From Nibribacter ruber (lineage in GTDB: Bacteria; Bacteroidota; Bacteroidia; Cytophagales; Hymenobacteraceae), in the NCBI RefSeq assembly GCF_009913235.1, contig NZ_CP047897.1:682001-746000 (forward strand): a DNA stretch of 64,000 nt, written 5' to 3'. The notes under the pieces were generated by a model. The model was not told the origin of the DNA, ran no database searches, and worked only from the letters and a program-made list of their open reading frames with translations. Positions 17,553-26,959 of the stretch are shown here, piece after piece. Positions within the stretch are counted from its first letter, which is position 1. Each line of letters starts with the position of its first letter. The translations under genes were made by a program, and so were the position numbers.

Positions 17553-19166
17553 ATGAAAGAATTTGGCAAGAAATCATCTGCAATGGACTTAACCAGCTTA
17601 GGAATTTCACAAGCAAAAGAAGTGTATTGGAACCTGACTCCCGCTGAGTTAGTGGAAGAAGCACTCAAAAACGGGGAAGGTTTCTTGACTGATACCGGTG
17701 CCCTTATGTGCGACACCGGCAAATTCACCGGCCGCTCTCCTAAAGACAGGTTTGTAGTGAGAGACGAAAAAACGGAGGACTCCGTATGGTGGGGTGATGT
17801 GAACATTGCCTTTGAGCCAGCCAAGTTTGAGGCCCTGTACCAAAAAATGATTGCTTACCTGGCAGACAAGGCTCTGTATGTGCGCGATGCCTATGCGGGC
17901 GCCGACCCAGAATATCGCCTTAACCTGCGCATTGTCAACACCATGGCCTGGCATAATCTCTTCTGTAACAACATGTTCCTGCGTTTGACAGAAGAAGAGC
18001 TTGAAAACCATAATCCTGAATTTACCATCATCTGCGCCCCAGGTTTTGAGGCAGATCCTGCCGTAGACGGTACGCGTCAGCCTAACTTTGCCATCATCAA
18101 CTTCTCCAAGAAGATGATTTTGATTGGCGGAACTGGCTACGCCGGAGAAATGAAAAAAGGTATTTTCTCAGTCTTGAACTATATCTTACCGCATGAGCGC
18201 GAGACTTTGTCCATGCACTGCTCTGCCAACGTAGGCAAAGACGGTGACACGGCCATTTTCTTCGGCTTGTCAGGTACTGGTAAGACTACATTATCCGCTG
18301 ACCCTAACCGCGGTTTGATTGGCGATGATGAGCACGGCTGGACCAAAGACAGCGTCTTCAACTTTGAAGGAGGCTGCTACGCCAAAGTGATTGATCTTTC
18401 CAAAGAGAAAGAACCACAAATCTGGGATGCCATTAAATTTGGTGCCATTGTAGAAAACACCCGCTTTGTTGACGGAACCCGTTCAGTAGACTATACAAAC
18501 AAGTCTGTTACAGAAAACACGCGCACGGCCTACCCTATCAACCACATTGACAATGCCATTGAGCCGTCTGTGGCTTCTATTCCGCAGAACATCTTCTTCT
18601 TGACGGCAGATGCGTTTGGTGTATTGCCTCCTATCTCTAAGCTGAACAAGAGCCAGGCCATGTACCATTTCATTTCTGGCTATACCGCCAAGGTAGCTGG
18701 TACTGAGGTGGGCATCACCGAGCCACAAACTACCTTCTCTGCCTGCTTTGGAGCTGCTTTCTTACCATTGCACCCTACCAAGTACGCAGAGATGCTGGGC
18801 AAGAAAATGACTGAGAACAACGTGAACGTATGGTTGATCAACACCGGTTGGACTGGTGGTTCTTACGGAACAGGTTCCCGCATGAAGTTGCCTTACACCC
18901 GTGCCATGATCACGGCGGCCTTGAACGGCGAGCTGAACGACGTAAGCTTCACCAAACACCCAATCTTCGGAATGGAGATGCCAGAGTCTTGCCCGAACGT
19001 ACCAGCAGAAATCTTGAACCCACGCAACACCTGGACCGATAAAGACGCCTACGACCAAAAAGCAGGCGAACTGGCTAAGGCCTTCGTGAAAAACTTTGGG
19101 AAGTATGCAGACTATGCCAACGAGGAAATCCTGGCTGGTGCCCCAGAAGTGGCGGTAGAAGCGTAA
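17553..19166 (+). CDS. pckA: Phosphoenolpyruvate carboxykinase (ATP)
   Basis: The protein is 537 aa from the ATG at 17553; an upstream in-frame ATG at 17511 would add 14 residues within the likely leader. It converts oxaloacetate and ATP to PEP, CO2 and ADP, the entry to gluconeogenesis. ATP-type signatures are clear: GKFTGRSPKDRFVV near residue 60, the kinase-1a loop GLSGTGKTTLSADPNR near 243, GDDEHGW just after, and NTGWTGGSYGTGSRMKL in the C-terminal half. It is monocistronic, with an 18-bp terminator. Physiologically it connects to gltA at 60434 through oxaloacetate. Confidence 0.97.
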   Translation: MKEFGKKSSAMDLTSLGISQAKEVYWNLTPAELVEEALKNGEGFLTDTGALMCDTGKFTGRSPKDRFVVRDEKTEDSVWWGDVNIAFEPAKFEALYQKMIAYLADKALYVRDAYAGADPEYRLNLRIVNTMAWHNLFCNNMFLRLTEEELENHNPEFTIICAPGFEADPAVDGTRQPNFAIINFSKKMILIGGTGYAGEMKKGIFSVLNYILPHERETLSMHCSANVGKDGDTAIFFGLSGTGKTTLSADPNRGLIGDDEHGWTKDSVFNFEGGCYAKVIDLSKEKEPQIWDAIKFGAIVENTRFVDGTRSVDYTNKSVTENTRTAYPINHIDNAIEPSVASIPQNIFFLTADAFGVLPPISKLNKSQAMYHFISGYTAKVAGTEVGITEPQTTFSACFGAAFLPLHPTKYAEMLGKKMTENNVNVWLINTGWTGGSYGTGSRMKLPYTRAMITAALNGELNDVSFTKHPIFGMEMPESCPNVPAEILNPRNTWTDKDAYDQKAGELAKAFVKNFGKYADYANEEILAGAPEVAVEA

Positions 19167-19189
19167 GCACGTTCCTTCCTATACCTTTT

Positions 19190-19230
19190 AAAAGAAAAGC
19201 CTTCTACAAAGTAGAAGGCTTTTCTTTTTG
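19190..19230 (+). terminator. Intrinsic terminator after pckA
   Basis: A perfect 18-bp stem (19190-19207 with 19211-19228) with an AAA loop; its 3' arm ends in TTTTCTTTTT. The stem has A-rich 5' and T-rich 3' bases, so it could act in both directions. Confidence 0.92.
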
Positions 19231-19240
19231 ATTCTTTTTC

Positions 19241-19278
19241 CGTTTTAAGGCTACTTCCTGGAAAACAAGTCAAAAACT
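19241..19278. repeat. 38-bp palindrome, copy 5 (decayed)
   Basis: CGTTTTAAGGCTACTTCC, then GGAAAACAAGTCAAAAACT. Length and centre fit, but the outer CG of the right arm and several pairs are lost. It lies 10 nt behind the pckA terminator. Confidence 0.6.
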
Positions 19279-19315
19279 AGTAAGTATTGTATAAGGCCTA
19301 TTCATTATTTACCTT

Positions 19316-20824
19316 TTAAATAGTTGGTTCTTCCTGGAGTATATACCCATCGCCTAAGTTCTTGACTATTTTAAAACGATATGGATAATTATTCTTATTC
19401 AGGAAGTCTTTGAAGGAGTCTACGCCCCAATACAAAATGATGGTCTTACTCGCTTTGTCTTCTTTGAATGCATGGTGTATGACCCCAATACGATGTTCCT
19501 GTGAAATGTTTGGAATATAGCCATGCCCCAGAAAATACAGTTCCTCCGTGCCATTGGTATATACATGAGGATGTTGAAGCAGACGTTGGCCCTCTTGGGT
19601 ACTTAAAAATTTTGCAACTCCCGTTTGTTTGGCTTGCCACCTGGAATAGCCCACAGAGTTCGCCATTTCTTGCTGCCATAAACCAAAGCCCTTTTGAAAG
19701 GTATACCAGCAAGAGAATAGTGTCAAAAGCGTTACAGCGCCTTTAATGAAAAGGTGATTCTTCTGCCGGAACAAGGATTGAATGCCTAGAAAAACCAATG
19801 GCAGAGCGGTGAAGTAGGCAGGCGCCACCAGTCTTGGTTCAAAGGCGCCGCTCGCCTGTAACAAGGCAGTCATCAGGATAAAAAGCAGGTAACCGCCCGT
19901 ATGTCCAACCAGTAAATACACCAACAGTCGCTTAGAAGGTTGGTCAGTTATTTCTCTCCTGATGAATACTCCAAATAAAAGCCCTAAAACCACGAGCCCT
20001 GCCCCAGCCAGGAAAACAAATCCAGGTTGCTCATAATAAGGAAAAGCCCACTCCCATACCTGTTGCACGGCATTCACCAGATTGTACTGGATGTACTTAA
20101 GCTCAACGGTCCTGTCGGCGCCACTCACGCTATGGGTTACCAGGTAATTTCGGGCAAGCCAACCAGCCAAGGGAAAACTAGCCAAAAGCCCAAAACCCAT
20201 GCTATGCAAGAACCTGCTTTGCCAACTCTTCTTCAGAAACATTAAGAACGACAAACAGATGAACGCAATCAGGAAGACTCCGCTGTAGCGTTGCAAGCTG
20301 GCGCCCCAAGCCACCAACAGTAAACAGAAGAACAAGTGCTTGCCAGGGTTTTGGAGATAGCGGTACAGCAGCACGATTAGGATTAACGTGAAAGTAATGT
20401 ACCAACCTTCTGTAATGAGCGTGGTATAGGATATAATGGAGTAGATAGACGTTAAACTTAAACACAAAGCCATCGCCCGTAACCAATTAACAATGTTTAG
20501 GTTAACCAGTATAATGTTCAAAAAATAGGCAGTGAGAAGAAAAGAGGAAACAGCCAGGAATAGACCGCTCACCGTGACAGGAATTCCCACCCATTGGAAT
20601 GAAGCTAGTGCCAATGGGTACAGGGGCGGCCAGTTGGAATAAGCCCTTCCATCATAGGCTAGAAACCCTTTCCCGGCGGCAAGATTCTGGGCAGTGCTGG
20701 TAAAGGCAATGGAATCACCGCTTTGGACGGGCCCGTGCAGAAACCCCGGCAGAAACACCCAAAGCCCGACCAGCAGAACTACCGCTGAAATCAAAAGGCT
20801 GCTTCCCTTTATTTTTTGTAGCAT
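19316..20824 (-). CDS. Polytopic membrane protein, GT39/ArnT-like glycosyltransferase candidate
   Basis: The protein is 502 aa with about eleven hydrophobic helices. After the first helix comes SGDSIAFTSTAQNLAAGKGF and then YSNWPPLYPLALA; an acidic residue in the first periplasmic loop and a WPPLYP motif are typical of PMT/ArnT-type glycosyltransferases (GT-C fold) using lipid-linked sugars. The C-terminal 120 residues are soluble (HPHVYTNGTEELYFLGHGY). The sugar and acceptor cannot be told from sequence. No neighbouring cell-wall or glycan gene helps; rsmE is divergent 61 bp away. Confidence 0.65.
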   Translation of the reverse strand: MLQKIKGSSLLISAVVLLVGLWVFLPGFLHGPVQSGDSIAFTSTAQNLAAGKGFLAYDGRAYSNWPPLYPLALASFQWVGIPVTVSGLFLAVSSFLLTAYFLNIILVNLNIVNWLRAMALCLSLTSIYSIISYTTLITEGWYITFTLILIVLLYRYLQNPGKHLFFCLLLVAWGASLQRYSGVFLIAFICLSFLMFLKKSWQSRFLHSMGFGLLASFPLAGWLARNYLVTHSVSGADRTVELKYIQYNLVNAVQQVWEWAFPYYEQPGFVFLAGAGLVVLGLLFGVFIRREITDQPSKRLLVYLLVGHTGGYLLFILMTALLQASGAFEPRLVAPAYFTALPLVFLGIQSLFRQKNHLFIKGAVTLLTLFSCWYTFQKGFGLWQQEMANSVGYSRWQAKQTGVAKFLSTQEGQRLLQHPHVYTNGTEELYFLGHGYIPNISQEHRIGVIHHAFKEDKASKTIILYWGVDSFKDFLNKNNYPYRFKIVKNLGDGYILQEEPTI

Positions 20825-20885
20825 TCAGAATATATTTCAGGTTATTTGCAGAAAGCAAACCCGCAAAGGTCTAAAGATAGGTATT

Positions 20886-21599
20886 ATGCACGTTTTCTTC
20901 ACTCCAGACATTATTCCCACTTCTACTTCTTACACCTTGTCTGAGGAGGAGTCTAAACATTGTGCACGGGTGCTGAGGCTGGGCATAGGTGACATGGTGC
21001 AGCTGATAGACGGAAAAGGGGGCCAATACCTGGGCCAGATAGCCGAGGCCACCGCTAAGAAAACCACACTCCAAATTCTGGAACACCATTCCACAGAGGA
21101 CCAGTGGGCTTTCAAAATTCATATTGCGGTGGCACCCACCAAAAACATGGACCGCATGGAGTGGTTTGTGGAGAAGGCCGTGGAAGTGGGCATTGACGAA
21201 ATTACCTTCCTGCAGTGCGCCCGCTCAGAGCGCAAAGCACTCAACCTGGAACGCCTGGAGAAAATTGCGGTGAGCGCCATGAAGCAGTCACTTAAAACGC
21301 ATTTACCCCGCCTGCATGAACTCACCAGGTATGCTGATTTTATCAAAACCGTTCCCGTGGAGAATACCTTCATTGCGCATTTGGTAGAGGGCCAGGAGCG
21401 GCATTCGCTCGTGAAAAGCATTTCAGGGAATAATCAATATACCGTTTTAATAGGCCCAGAAGGCGATTTCTCTCCTGAAGAAGTGCAGCTAGCCTTAGAC
21501 AGAGGCATAAAACCTGTTACCCTTGGATCTAGCAGACTGCGCACCGAGACCGCGGCTTTAGCCGCCTGTCATACCTTTCACGTGCTGTTAGACGTTTAA
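20886..21599 (+). CDS. rsmE: 16S rRNA (uracil1498-N3)-methyltransferase RsmE
   Basis: The protein is 237 aa from the ATG at 20886 (MHVFFTPDIIP); upstream in-frame codons reach into the divergent gene and are excluded. It is a SPOUT-class enzyme. After an N-terminal PUA-like domain come MEWFVEKAVEVGIDEITFL, VLIGPEGDFSPEEV (near residue 190) and the knot segment LGSSRLRTETAALAA. It methylates N3 of U1498 in 16S rRNA on assembled 30S subunits. Its stop codon touches the palindrome at 21600, which leads directly into the DUF4159 gene. Confidence 0.93.
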   Translation: MHVFFTPDIIPTSTSYTLSEEESKHCARVLRLGIGDMVQLIDGKGGQYLGQIAEATAKKTTLQILEHHSTEDQWAFKIHIAVAPTKNMDRMEWFVEKAVEVGIDEITFLQCARSERKALNLERLEKIAVSAMKQSLKTHLPRLHELTRYADFIKTVPVENTFIAHLVEGQERHSLVKSISGNNQYTVLIGPEGDFSPEEVQLALDRGIKPVTLGSSRLRTETAALAACHTFHVLLDV

Positions 21600-21636
21600 C
21601 GTTTTGGCCTATTTTCCAGAAAACAATGCAAAAACG
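21600..21636. repeat. Palindrome copy 6 (37 nt), contains the DUF4159 start codon
   Basis: CGTTTTGGCCTATTTTCC and the right arm GAAAACAATGCAAAAACG. The left T-run is one base short. It begins right after the rsmE stop codon, and its right arm supplies the ATG and codons 2-4 of the next gene. Confidence 0.85.
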
Positions 21637-22291
21637 GTTCTTGCTTCTTTCGCTGTTTCTTTCGCTTGGCATTGGCCTGGCCACCGCACAACGGCCTAGC
21701 TTCACGATTGCGCGCCTCAAGTACGGCGGCGGCGGAGACTGGTATGCCAATAAAACCTCCCTGCCCAACCTCATCAATTTCTGCAACCGCGAATTGAAGG
21801 CCAACATTGCCCCGCAAGAAGAAACCGTGGAGCCCGGCAGCCCCGAGATTATGGATTATCCTTTCGTGCACATGACGGGCCACGGCAACGTATTATTCAC
21901 CGAAGGCGAGGCCCAGAACCTGCGCAAATACCTCATTGGCGGTGGCTTCCTGCACATTGATGACAATTACGGCCTGGAAAAATTCGCGCGGCGTGAGATG
22001 AAGAAAGTCTTTCCAGAACTGGAATTCGTGGAGATACCGTTCAACCATCCGGTCTACCACCAGAAATTTGACTTCCCGCGGGGGTTGCCTAAAATCCATG
22101 AGCATGACAATAAGCCTCCGCAAGGTTTCGGGTTGATTTATCAAGGCAGGTTGGTTTGCTTTTTCTCGTATGAAAGTGATTTAGGCAACGGCTGGGAAGA
22201 CCAATCGGTGCACAATGACCCCATTGAAAAGCATATGGCTGCTTTGCGCATGGGTGCCAACCTGATTTCTTATGCCTTGACTAATTTTTAA
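21626..22291 (+). CDS. DUF4159 family secreted protein
   Basis: The protein is 221 aa with a clear signal peptide (QKRFLLLSLFLSLGIGLATA, cleaved before QRP). The mature part matches the DUF4159 family of Bacteroidota: FTIARLKYGGGGDWYANKTS, then YPFVHMTGHGNVLFTEGE, LIGGGFLHIDDNYG, and HPVYHQKFDFPRGLPKIHEH. The function is unknown; the domain resembles class I glutamine-amidotransferase-like folds, but no catalytic Cys is evident. The start ATG lies inside a copy of the 38-bp palindrome, so ribosome access may depend on that hairpin. No closer ATG follows before the signal peptide. Confidence 0.85.
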   Translation: MQKRFLLLSLFLSLGIGLATAQRPSFTIARLKYGGGGDWYANKTSLPNLINFCNRELKANIAPQEETVEPGSPEIMDYPFVHMTGHGNVLFTEGEAQNLRKYLIGGGFLHIDDNYGLEKFARREMKKVFPELEFVEIPFNHPVYHQKFDFPRGLPKIHEHDNKPPQGFGLIYQGRLVCFFSYESDLGNGWEDQSVHNDPIEKHMAALRMGANLISYALTNF

Positions 22292-22335
22292 AAAATTTCA
22301 ATTTGCAGACCCCGGCACAAGCATCCGCTTGTGTC

Positions 22336-22376
22336 ATAGTTCATTTCAAAACTCACTCACTCCAATCACTCACTTT
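22336..22376. repeat. CACTCACTC-rich simple repeat
   Basis: Sequence of the type ACTCACTCACTCCAATCACTCACTTT just before a palindrome copy. It resembles, on the opposite strand, the purine-rich repeats at 36456-36478. No coding content. Confidence 0.5.
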
Positions 22377-22381
22377 AAATC

Positions 22382-22419
22382 CGTTTTTGGCTTATTTCCC
22401 AGGAAACAGCCCAAAAACG
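22382..22419. repeat. 38-bp palindrome, copy 7
   Basis: CGTTTTTGGCTTATTTCC, then GGAAACAGCCCAAAAACG. Outside the core, AATC on the left pairs with GATT on the right, adding 4 bp. Confidence 0.9.
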
Positions 22420-22479
22420 GATTCTCTTTTTAAGTCCCTTCCCAACCGCCAGTTTTGTGGTACTCAGAACTCTTTTTTG

Positions 22480-22487
22480 TATTTTTG
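22480..22487 (+). promoter_or_regulatory. -7 box of the smc promoter
   Basis: TATTTTTG matches TAnnTTTG; TTTTG at 22453-22457 is the -33 candidate, 22 nt upstream. The leader before the smc ATG at 22519 would be about 25 nt. Confidence 0.5.
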
Positions 22488-22518
22488 AGGTTGTAGCCAG
22501 AGTAACTGGTAGAAGCGC

Positions 22519-25500
22519 ATGGAATTAGCAAGACTAGAGATTAAAGGCTTTAAGAGTTTCGGGGATAAGGTCACCATTAACTTTGATAGCGGCATTACCG
22601 GTATTGTAGGTCCTAATGGCTGTGGCAAGTCCAACATCGTGGATGCTATACGCTGGGTCCTGGGTGAACAGAAAACCCGAAACCTACGTTCAGACAAGAT
22701 GGAGAGCGTTATCTTCAACGGCACCAAAAACCGCAAGCCCCAGCAATTAGCCGAGGTCTCCCTCACCTTCAACAACAACAAAGGCATTCTGCCCACAGAA
22801 TACTCGCAGGTCACCATCACGCGCAAGTACTACCGCACCGGCGAGAGCGAATACCTACTCAACAACGTCACCTGCCGCCTCAAGGACATCAATGACCTGT
22901 TCCTGGACACCGGGATTGGCTCAGATTCCTACGCCATCATTGAGCTAAAGATGGTGGACGATATTCTCAACGATAAGGACAACTCGCGCCGTACCCTGTT
23001 TGAAGAGGCCGCAGGTATCTCTAAGTTCAAGGTCCGGAAGAAGCAGACCATGCGCAAGCTGGAAGAGACTGACGCGGATTTGGAGCGTGTGGAGGACGTC
23101 TTATTTGAGATTGGCAAAAACCTGAAAAGCTTAGAGCGCCAGGCTAAGACTACCGAGAAATACTACTCTCTTAAAGACGAATACAAAAAGCTTAGCCTGG
23201 AATACGCCCGCCGCAACATCGGTCACCACCAAGAGGCCTTGGAGCGTCTGGAAAATGACCTGAAGAAAGAAACGGAGCGAAAAGGCGGTTATTCAGAGGA
23301 GCTGTTGGCTTTAGAGAATGCGCTACAGGAGCAGAAGACCTTGGTAGACCGCACGCAGTTACAGTTGCAGAACACGCAAAAAGAAGTGCACGAGCACACC
23401 AGTCAACTGCGTCAGCTGGAGAATGAAATCAAGCTGAAGAGCGAGCGCAAGTTCTACCTACAGGAACGCGCTAAAACCCTGCAAAACCAAATCAGCCAGG
23501 ACACCACCAACATTGGGCAGACTGAGGCCAGCTTGGGACAGTTGCAGAATGACTTGGAGGATATTCAGGAAGAATTGCTCATCTCAGAAGAGCAATTAGG
23601 CTTGACCAAGAAGGAGCTGGAGCACGTCAATCAGCAGAAAACCGACCTGCAAAAAGAAGTGCAGGAGAAAACCCTGGCCCAGCGTCAGGTGCAGAACGAG
23701 GTGTTCACTCTCAACAAGAGCATTGAGATTACGCAAGTTCAGATTCAGACGCACCGCGCCGAACTGGAGCGAATGCAACAAATGGAAGGCTCTGAAAATA
23801 GTCTTCAGTTACAGTATGAGGACGCCTTAGCTGAAACCCAGCAACAATTAGAAGAAGCCCAGGCGAAATTGGTATCCCTGCAAGAAGCCGAAAGACTCTT
23901 GCAAGAGGAAATGACCAACACCGAGGCCACCTTACATGAATACCGTCAGCAGTTAATAGACATCAACCGTCAGCTGGACTCTAAAAAGAACCAGTATACC
24001 TTGACCAAATCTTTGGTGGACAACCTGGAAGGCTTCCCGGATGCCATCAAGTTCCTGTACAAGTCCAAGACATGGCAGAAGCCGGCTCCGCTCCTGTCAG
24101 ACATCATCTCCTGTGACCAGGAGTACAAGGCCTTGATTGAAAGCTACCTGGAGCCGTACATGAACTTCTTCGTGGTAGAGACCGCCGAGGACGCCGTAGA
24201 GGCCATTCATCTACTCAACAACCAGAACAAGGGCCGCGCCAACTTCATCATCCTTTCGGAAGTGGAAGATCTGGACGTTCCTGCCACCATCAGCACGCCA
24301 AAGTATAAAGCCGCCCTGGAGACCGTGGCCTCTGAGGAGAAATACCATCCATTGTTGCGTTACATGCTCAATGAGGTGTACATCAGTAGCACCTCAGACA
24401 CAGAGTTGTATCTGAGCGATGGCCGCACGTACATCTTAAAGGACGGGTCAGTCATCAAAAAGCCATTGAGCGTGTCTGGAGGTTCAGTAGGCTTGTTTGA
24501 CGGTAATAGATTGGGCCGTAAGCAGAACCTGGAGAAATTGGCTGAGGAACTGGAAGCCTTGAAAGAGCTGGCCGAGCTGATGAAGACTAAAATCAGCACG
24601 CTCCAGCATGTGTTGCAGAACCAGAAGAACGGAACCCAGGCAGACGCCATCCGGGTTCAGGAACGTGCCATCAATACTTTACAGCAGGAATTGATTAGCC
24701 ACAAGGTACGCTATGAGCAGTTCCAGTTGAACCTGCAGAACCAGGCCAGCAAGAAGGATGAGTTGTTTGAGAAGATTCAGGATTTAGGCGAAACCTTAGC
24801 CGACCTTCTCCCCGATTCTGAGAGCAAGAACCTAGCCTTAAAAAGCTATGAACAAGAACTTGCTGGCTTAACACAAGTTCTTGACAAACAGAATGAAATC
24901 ATTGCTGAGGTAAGCAGCATCTTTAACCAGGAGAACATCAAATTCCACCAGTTAAAGAACCGACTGCAGAGCATCCAACAAGAACTGGCCTACAAACAAA
25001 AGACGGTCATGAACCACCAGGAGCGCCTGGTGCAGTTGCAGGATGAACTGGCCCGCGCCGAAGATGAGACTGCCACCCTTGAGCAGTTTGTGGAGGACCA
25101 GTCTTTCCAGTTGGAGGAAGGCATGGTGCAGAAAAAAGACTTAGCCCAGCAATTGGATGAAGTGGAGAAAGCCTACTTCCATTTGCGCGGCGAGGTGGAT
25201 GAGAAAGAGAAAGCCATCCGGGAGTTGCAACGCAAGAAGGAGAATACTGATGAAGTGTTCCAGTCCATGCAACAGGCCATCACCGATACCCGCATCAAAT
25301 TGGTGGCCGTGATAGAGCGTTTGTCCGCCGAGTTCAACATGAGCCAGGAAGACCTAGCCGAGGCCCCTACCGAAAAGCTGGACATCTCCAATGAAGAATT
25401 GAGCCAGCAGGTAACTACCATCAAGCACAAGCTGGAGAACGTAGGCCCGGTGAACCCCATGGCCGCTGAAGCTTACCAAGAGATTGAGACCCGTCACCAG

Positions 25501-26079
25501 TTCATCCAGACGCAGAAGAATGATTTGGTGGGTGCCAAGCAACAACTTCTGGACACCATCGCGGAAATTGACACGGTGGCCAAAGAGAAGTACCTGGAGG
25601 CGTTTGATCAGATTAAGGACAACTTCATGCGCGTGTTCCGGTCCCTGTTCTCAGAGGAAGACACTTGTGACCTATACATCCAAGACCCAAGCAACCCGCT
25701 GGAGTCTAAGATTGAGATCATGGCAAGACCTAAAGGCAAGCGTCCATTGACCATTAACCAGTTGTCTGGTGGTGAGAAGACCTTAACGGCCATTTCCCTG
25801 CTGTTTGCAATCTATCTGTTGAAGCCTGCCCCGTTCTGTATCTTTGACGAGGTAGATGCACCCTTGGATGATGCCAACATTGACAAGTTCAACAACATCG
25901 TTAAGAAATTCTCCGGTGACTCCCAGTTCATTGTAGTGACGCACAACAAGCGTACTATGATCTCTACCGATGTAATCTACGGCATCACCATGCTGGAGGC
26001 AGGCGTGTCCAGAGTAATTCCGGTAGACTTGAGAGAATTGGCACCCGAGCCTGAGGAGGTAGCAGCTCTTACGGCGTAG
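22519..26079 (+). CDS. smc: Chromosome segregation protein SMC
   Basis: The protein is 1186 aa, full length for bacterial SMC. Walker A GPNGCGKSNIVDA is at residues 32-44. Two long coiled coils (about 165-500 and 665-1000) flank a hinge (GFPDAIKFLYKSKTW through LSVSGGSVGLFDGNRLGR). The C-terminal head carries the signature LSGGEKTLTAISLLFA and Walker B APFCIFDEVDAPLDDANI. SMC dimers compact and segregate chromosomes with ScpA/ScpB, which are not in this window. The gene is monocistronic, with its own promoter and two palindrome copies behind it. Confidence 0.97.
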   Translation: MELARLEIKGFKSFGDKVTINFDSGITGIVGPNGCGKSNIVDAIRWVLGEQKTRNLRSDKMESVIFNGTKNRKPQQLAEVSLTFNNNKGILPTEYSQVTITRKYYRTGESEYLLNNVTCRLKDINDLFLDTGIGSDSYAIIELKMVDDILNDKDNSRRTLFEEAAGISKFKVRKKQTMRKLEETDADLERVEDVLFEIGKNLKSLERQAKTTEKYYSLKDEYKKLSLEYARRNIGHHQEALERLENDLKKETERKGGYSEELLALENALQEQKTLVDRTQLQLQNTQKEVHEHTSQLRQLENEIKLKSERKFYLQERAKTLQNQISQDTTNIGQTEASLGQLQNDLEDIQEELLISEEQLGLTKKELEHVNQQKTDLQKEVQEKTLAQRQVQNEVFTLNKSIEITQVQIQTHRAELERMQQMEGSENSLQLQYEDALAETQQQLEEAQAKLVSLQEAERLLQEEMTNTEATLHEYRQQLIDINRQLDSKKNQYTLTKSLVDNLEGFPDAIKFLYKSKTWQKPAPLLSDIISCDQEYKALIESYLEPYMNFFVVETAEDAVEAIHLLNNQNKGRANFIILSEVEDLDVPATISTPKYKAALETVASEEKYHPLLRYMLNEVYISSTSDTELYLSDGRTYILKDGSVIKKPLSVSGGSVGLFDGNRLGRKQNLEKLAEELEALKELAELMKTKISTLQHVLQNQKNGTQADAIRVQERAINTLQQELISHKVRYEQFQLNLQNQASKKDELFEKIQDLGETLADLLPDSESKNLALKSYEQELAGLTQVLDKQNEIIAEVSSIFNQENIKFHQLKNRLQSIQQELAYKQKTVMNHQERLVQLQDELARAEDETATLEQFVEDQSFQLEEGMVQKKDLAQQLDEVEKAYFHLRGEVDEKEKAIRELQRKKENTDEVFQSMQQAITDTRIKLVAVIERLSAEFNMSQEDLAEAPTEKLDISNEELSQQVTTIKHKLENVGPVNPMAAEAYQEIETRHQFIQTQKNDLVGAKQQLLDTIAEIDTVAKEKYLEAFDQIKDNFMRVFRSLFSEEDTCDLYIQDPSNPLESKIEIMARPKGKRPLTINQLSGGEKTLTAISLLFAIYLLKPAPFCIFDEVDAPLDDANIDKFNNIVKKFSGDSQFIVVTHNKRTMISTDVIYGITMLEAGVSRVIPVDLRELAPEPEEVAALTA

Positions 26080-26104
26080 CCTATTAGCAGATTTTTAAAT
26101 GTCC

Positions 26105-26142
26105 CGTTTTTGGCGTATTTCTCAGAAAAGAGGCCAAAAACG
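26105..26142. repeat. 38-bp palindrome, copy 8 (8-bp flank extension)
   Basis: CGTTTTTGGCGTATTTCT, then CAGAAAAGAGGCCAAAAACG. The flanks AAATGTCC (26097-26104) and GGACATTT (26143-26150) are perfectly complementary, so the whole palindrome spans 54 nt. It lies 25 nt behind the smc stop. Confidence 0.95.
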
Positions 26143-26276
26143 GGACATTTGTTATTAGAGGCTTTTCCCCCAGTCAAAGCTATTGCAAGAATTTAAACTG
26201 AGAGCGCAGTTCCGAGATTTCCTGTTCCTCCTTTTCCTTTACCCATTCTTTCCGCTTCTTATGAAATGGGAAAAGC

Positions 26277-26314
26277 CGTTTTTGGCCTATTTCCGAGAAA
26301 CAAGGCTAAAAACG
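26277..26314. repeat. 38-bp palindrome, copy 9 (5-bp flank extension)
   Basis: CGTTTTTGGCCTATTTCC, then GAGAAACAAGGCTAAAAACG. Flanks AAAGC and GCTTT pair. It is 22 nt from the stop of the convergent acyltransferase gene. Confidence 0.92.
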
Positions 26315-26336
26315 GCTTTATAAAGATATTTAAATT

Positions 26337-26885
26337 TTATCGAACGCCTTGGCTTGGGTATTTGGCGGTAACGGTTCTGTAGAAATTCAATATCTTTTCC
26401 ATGTCGGCGTCAAAGTCTCCGGTTGGTTGGATCATAGGCCCTATGCCTGCTTCTTTTTTGGCATAATCCAGGTAGCCCATCACTATGGGAACGTTGGCAC
26501 CCAAAGCGGTATAGTAGAAACCTTTCTTCCAGCGGGGTTGGTATTTGCGGGTGCCTTCTGGTGTTACCAGCATCACCAGTTCGTCGCGTTCCTTAAACAA
26601 ATCCACCATGGCGGCCACCAAGTTGTTGTTCTTTTTGCGGTCCACGGGTATGGCGCCTAGGGCTTTCAATAAGGGCCCCATGGGGAAGACGAAAGCCTCT
26701 TTTTTAATTGTAATCTTCACGGGAACACCCATTAAATAGAAAGCTGCCCGCGCATAGATGAAATCCCAGTTGCTGGTATGAGGTGCGGCAATCATGATGG
26801 CTTTTTTAACGCCATGCGGCATCCCGCCATTCAAGGTCCAGCCAGAAAGTTTAAAGATGGATTTAGCGAGCAGGTTTCCAAACAT
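26337..26885 (-). CDS. PlsC-like acyltransferase
   Basis: The protein is 182 aa, a short member of the 1-acyl-glycerol-3-phosphate acyltransferase-like family. It has the catalytic HX4D box as HTSNWD (residues 36-41) and the substrate-binding TPEGTRKYQ near 108. Such proteins transfer fatty-acyl groups to glycerophosphate or related acceptors at the membrane; this short form lacks the usual N-terminal helix, so the acceptor is uncertain. Its stop is close to a palindrome copy; no operon partner is tightly spaced. Confidence 0.8.
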   Translation of the reverse strand: MFGNLLAKSIFKLSGWTLNGGMPHGVKKAIMIAAPHTSNWDFIYARAAFYLMGVPVKITIKKEAFVFPMGPLLKALGAIPVDRKKNNNLVAAMVDLFKERDELVMLVTPEGTRKYQPRWKKGFYYTALGANVPIVMGYLDYAKKEAGIGPMIQPTGDFDADMEKILNFYRTVTAKYPSQGVR

Positions 26886-26924
26886 AGAAGGTCGTTTTCA
26901 GGATTGAGACTACAATGATACAAA

Positions 26925-26951
26925 AAATACCAGCCTTTTGGACTGGTATTT
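26925..26951 (-). terminator. Terminator after the beta-barrel gene
   Basis: Arms AAATACCAG and CTGGTATTT with a 9-nt loop; the minus strand continues TTTTTGT. It lies 9 nt after the stop of the gene ending at 26960. Confidence 0.75.
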
Positions 26952-26959
26952 AAACTCCC

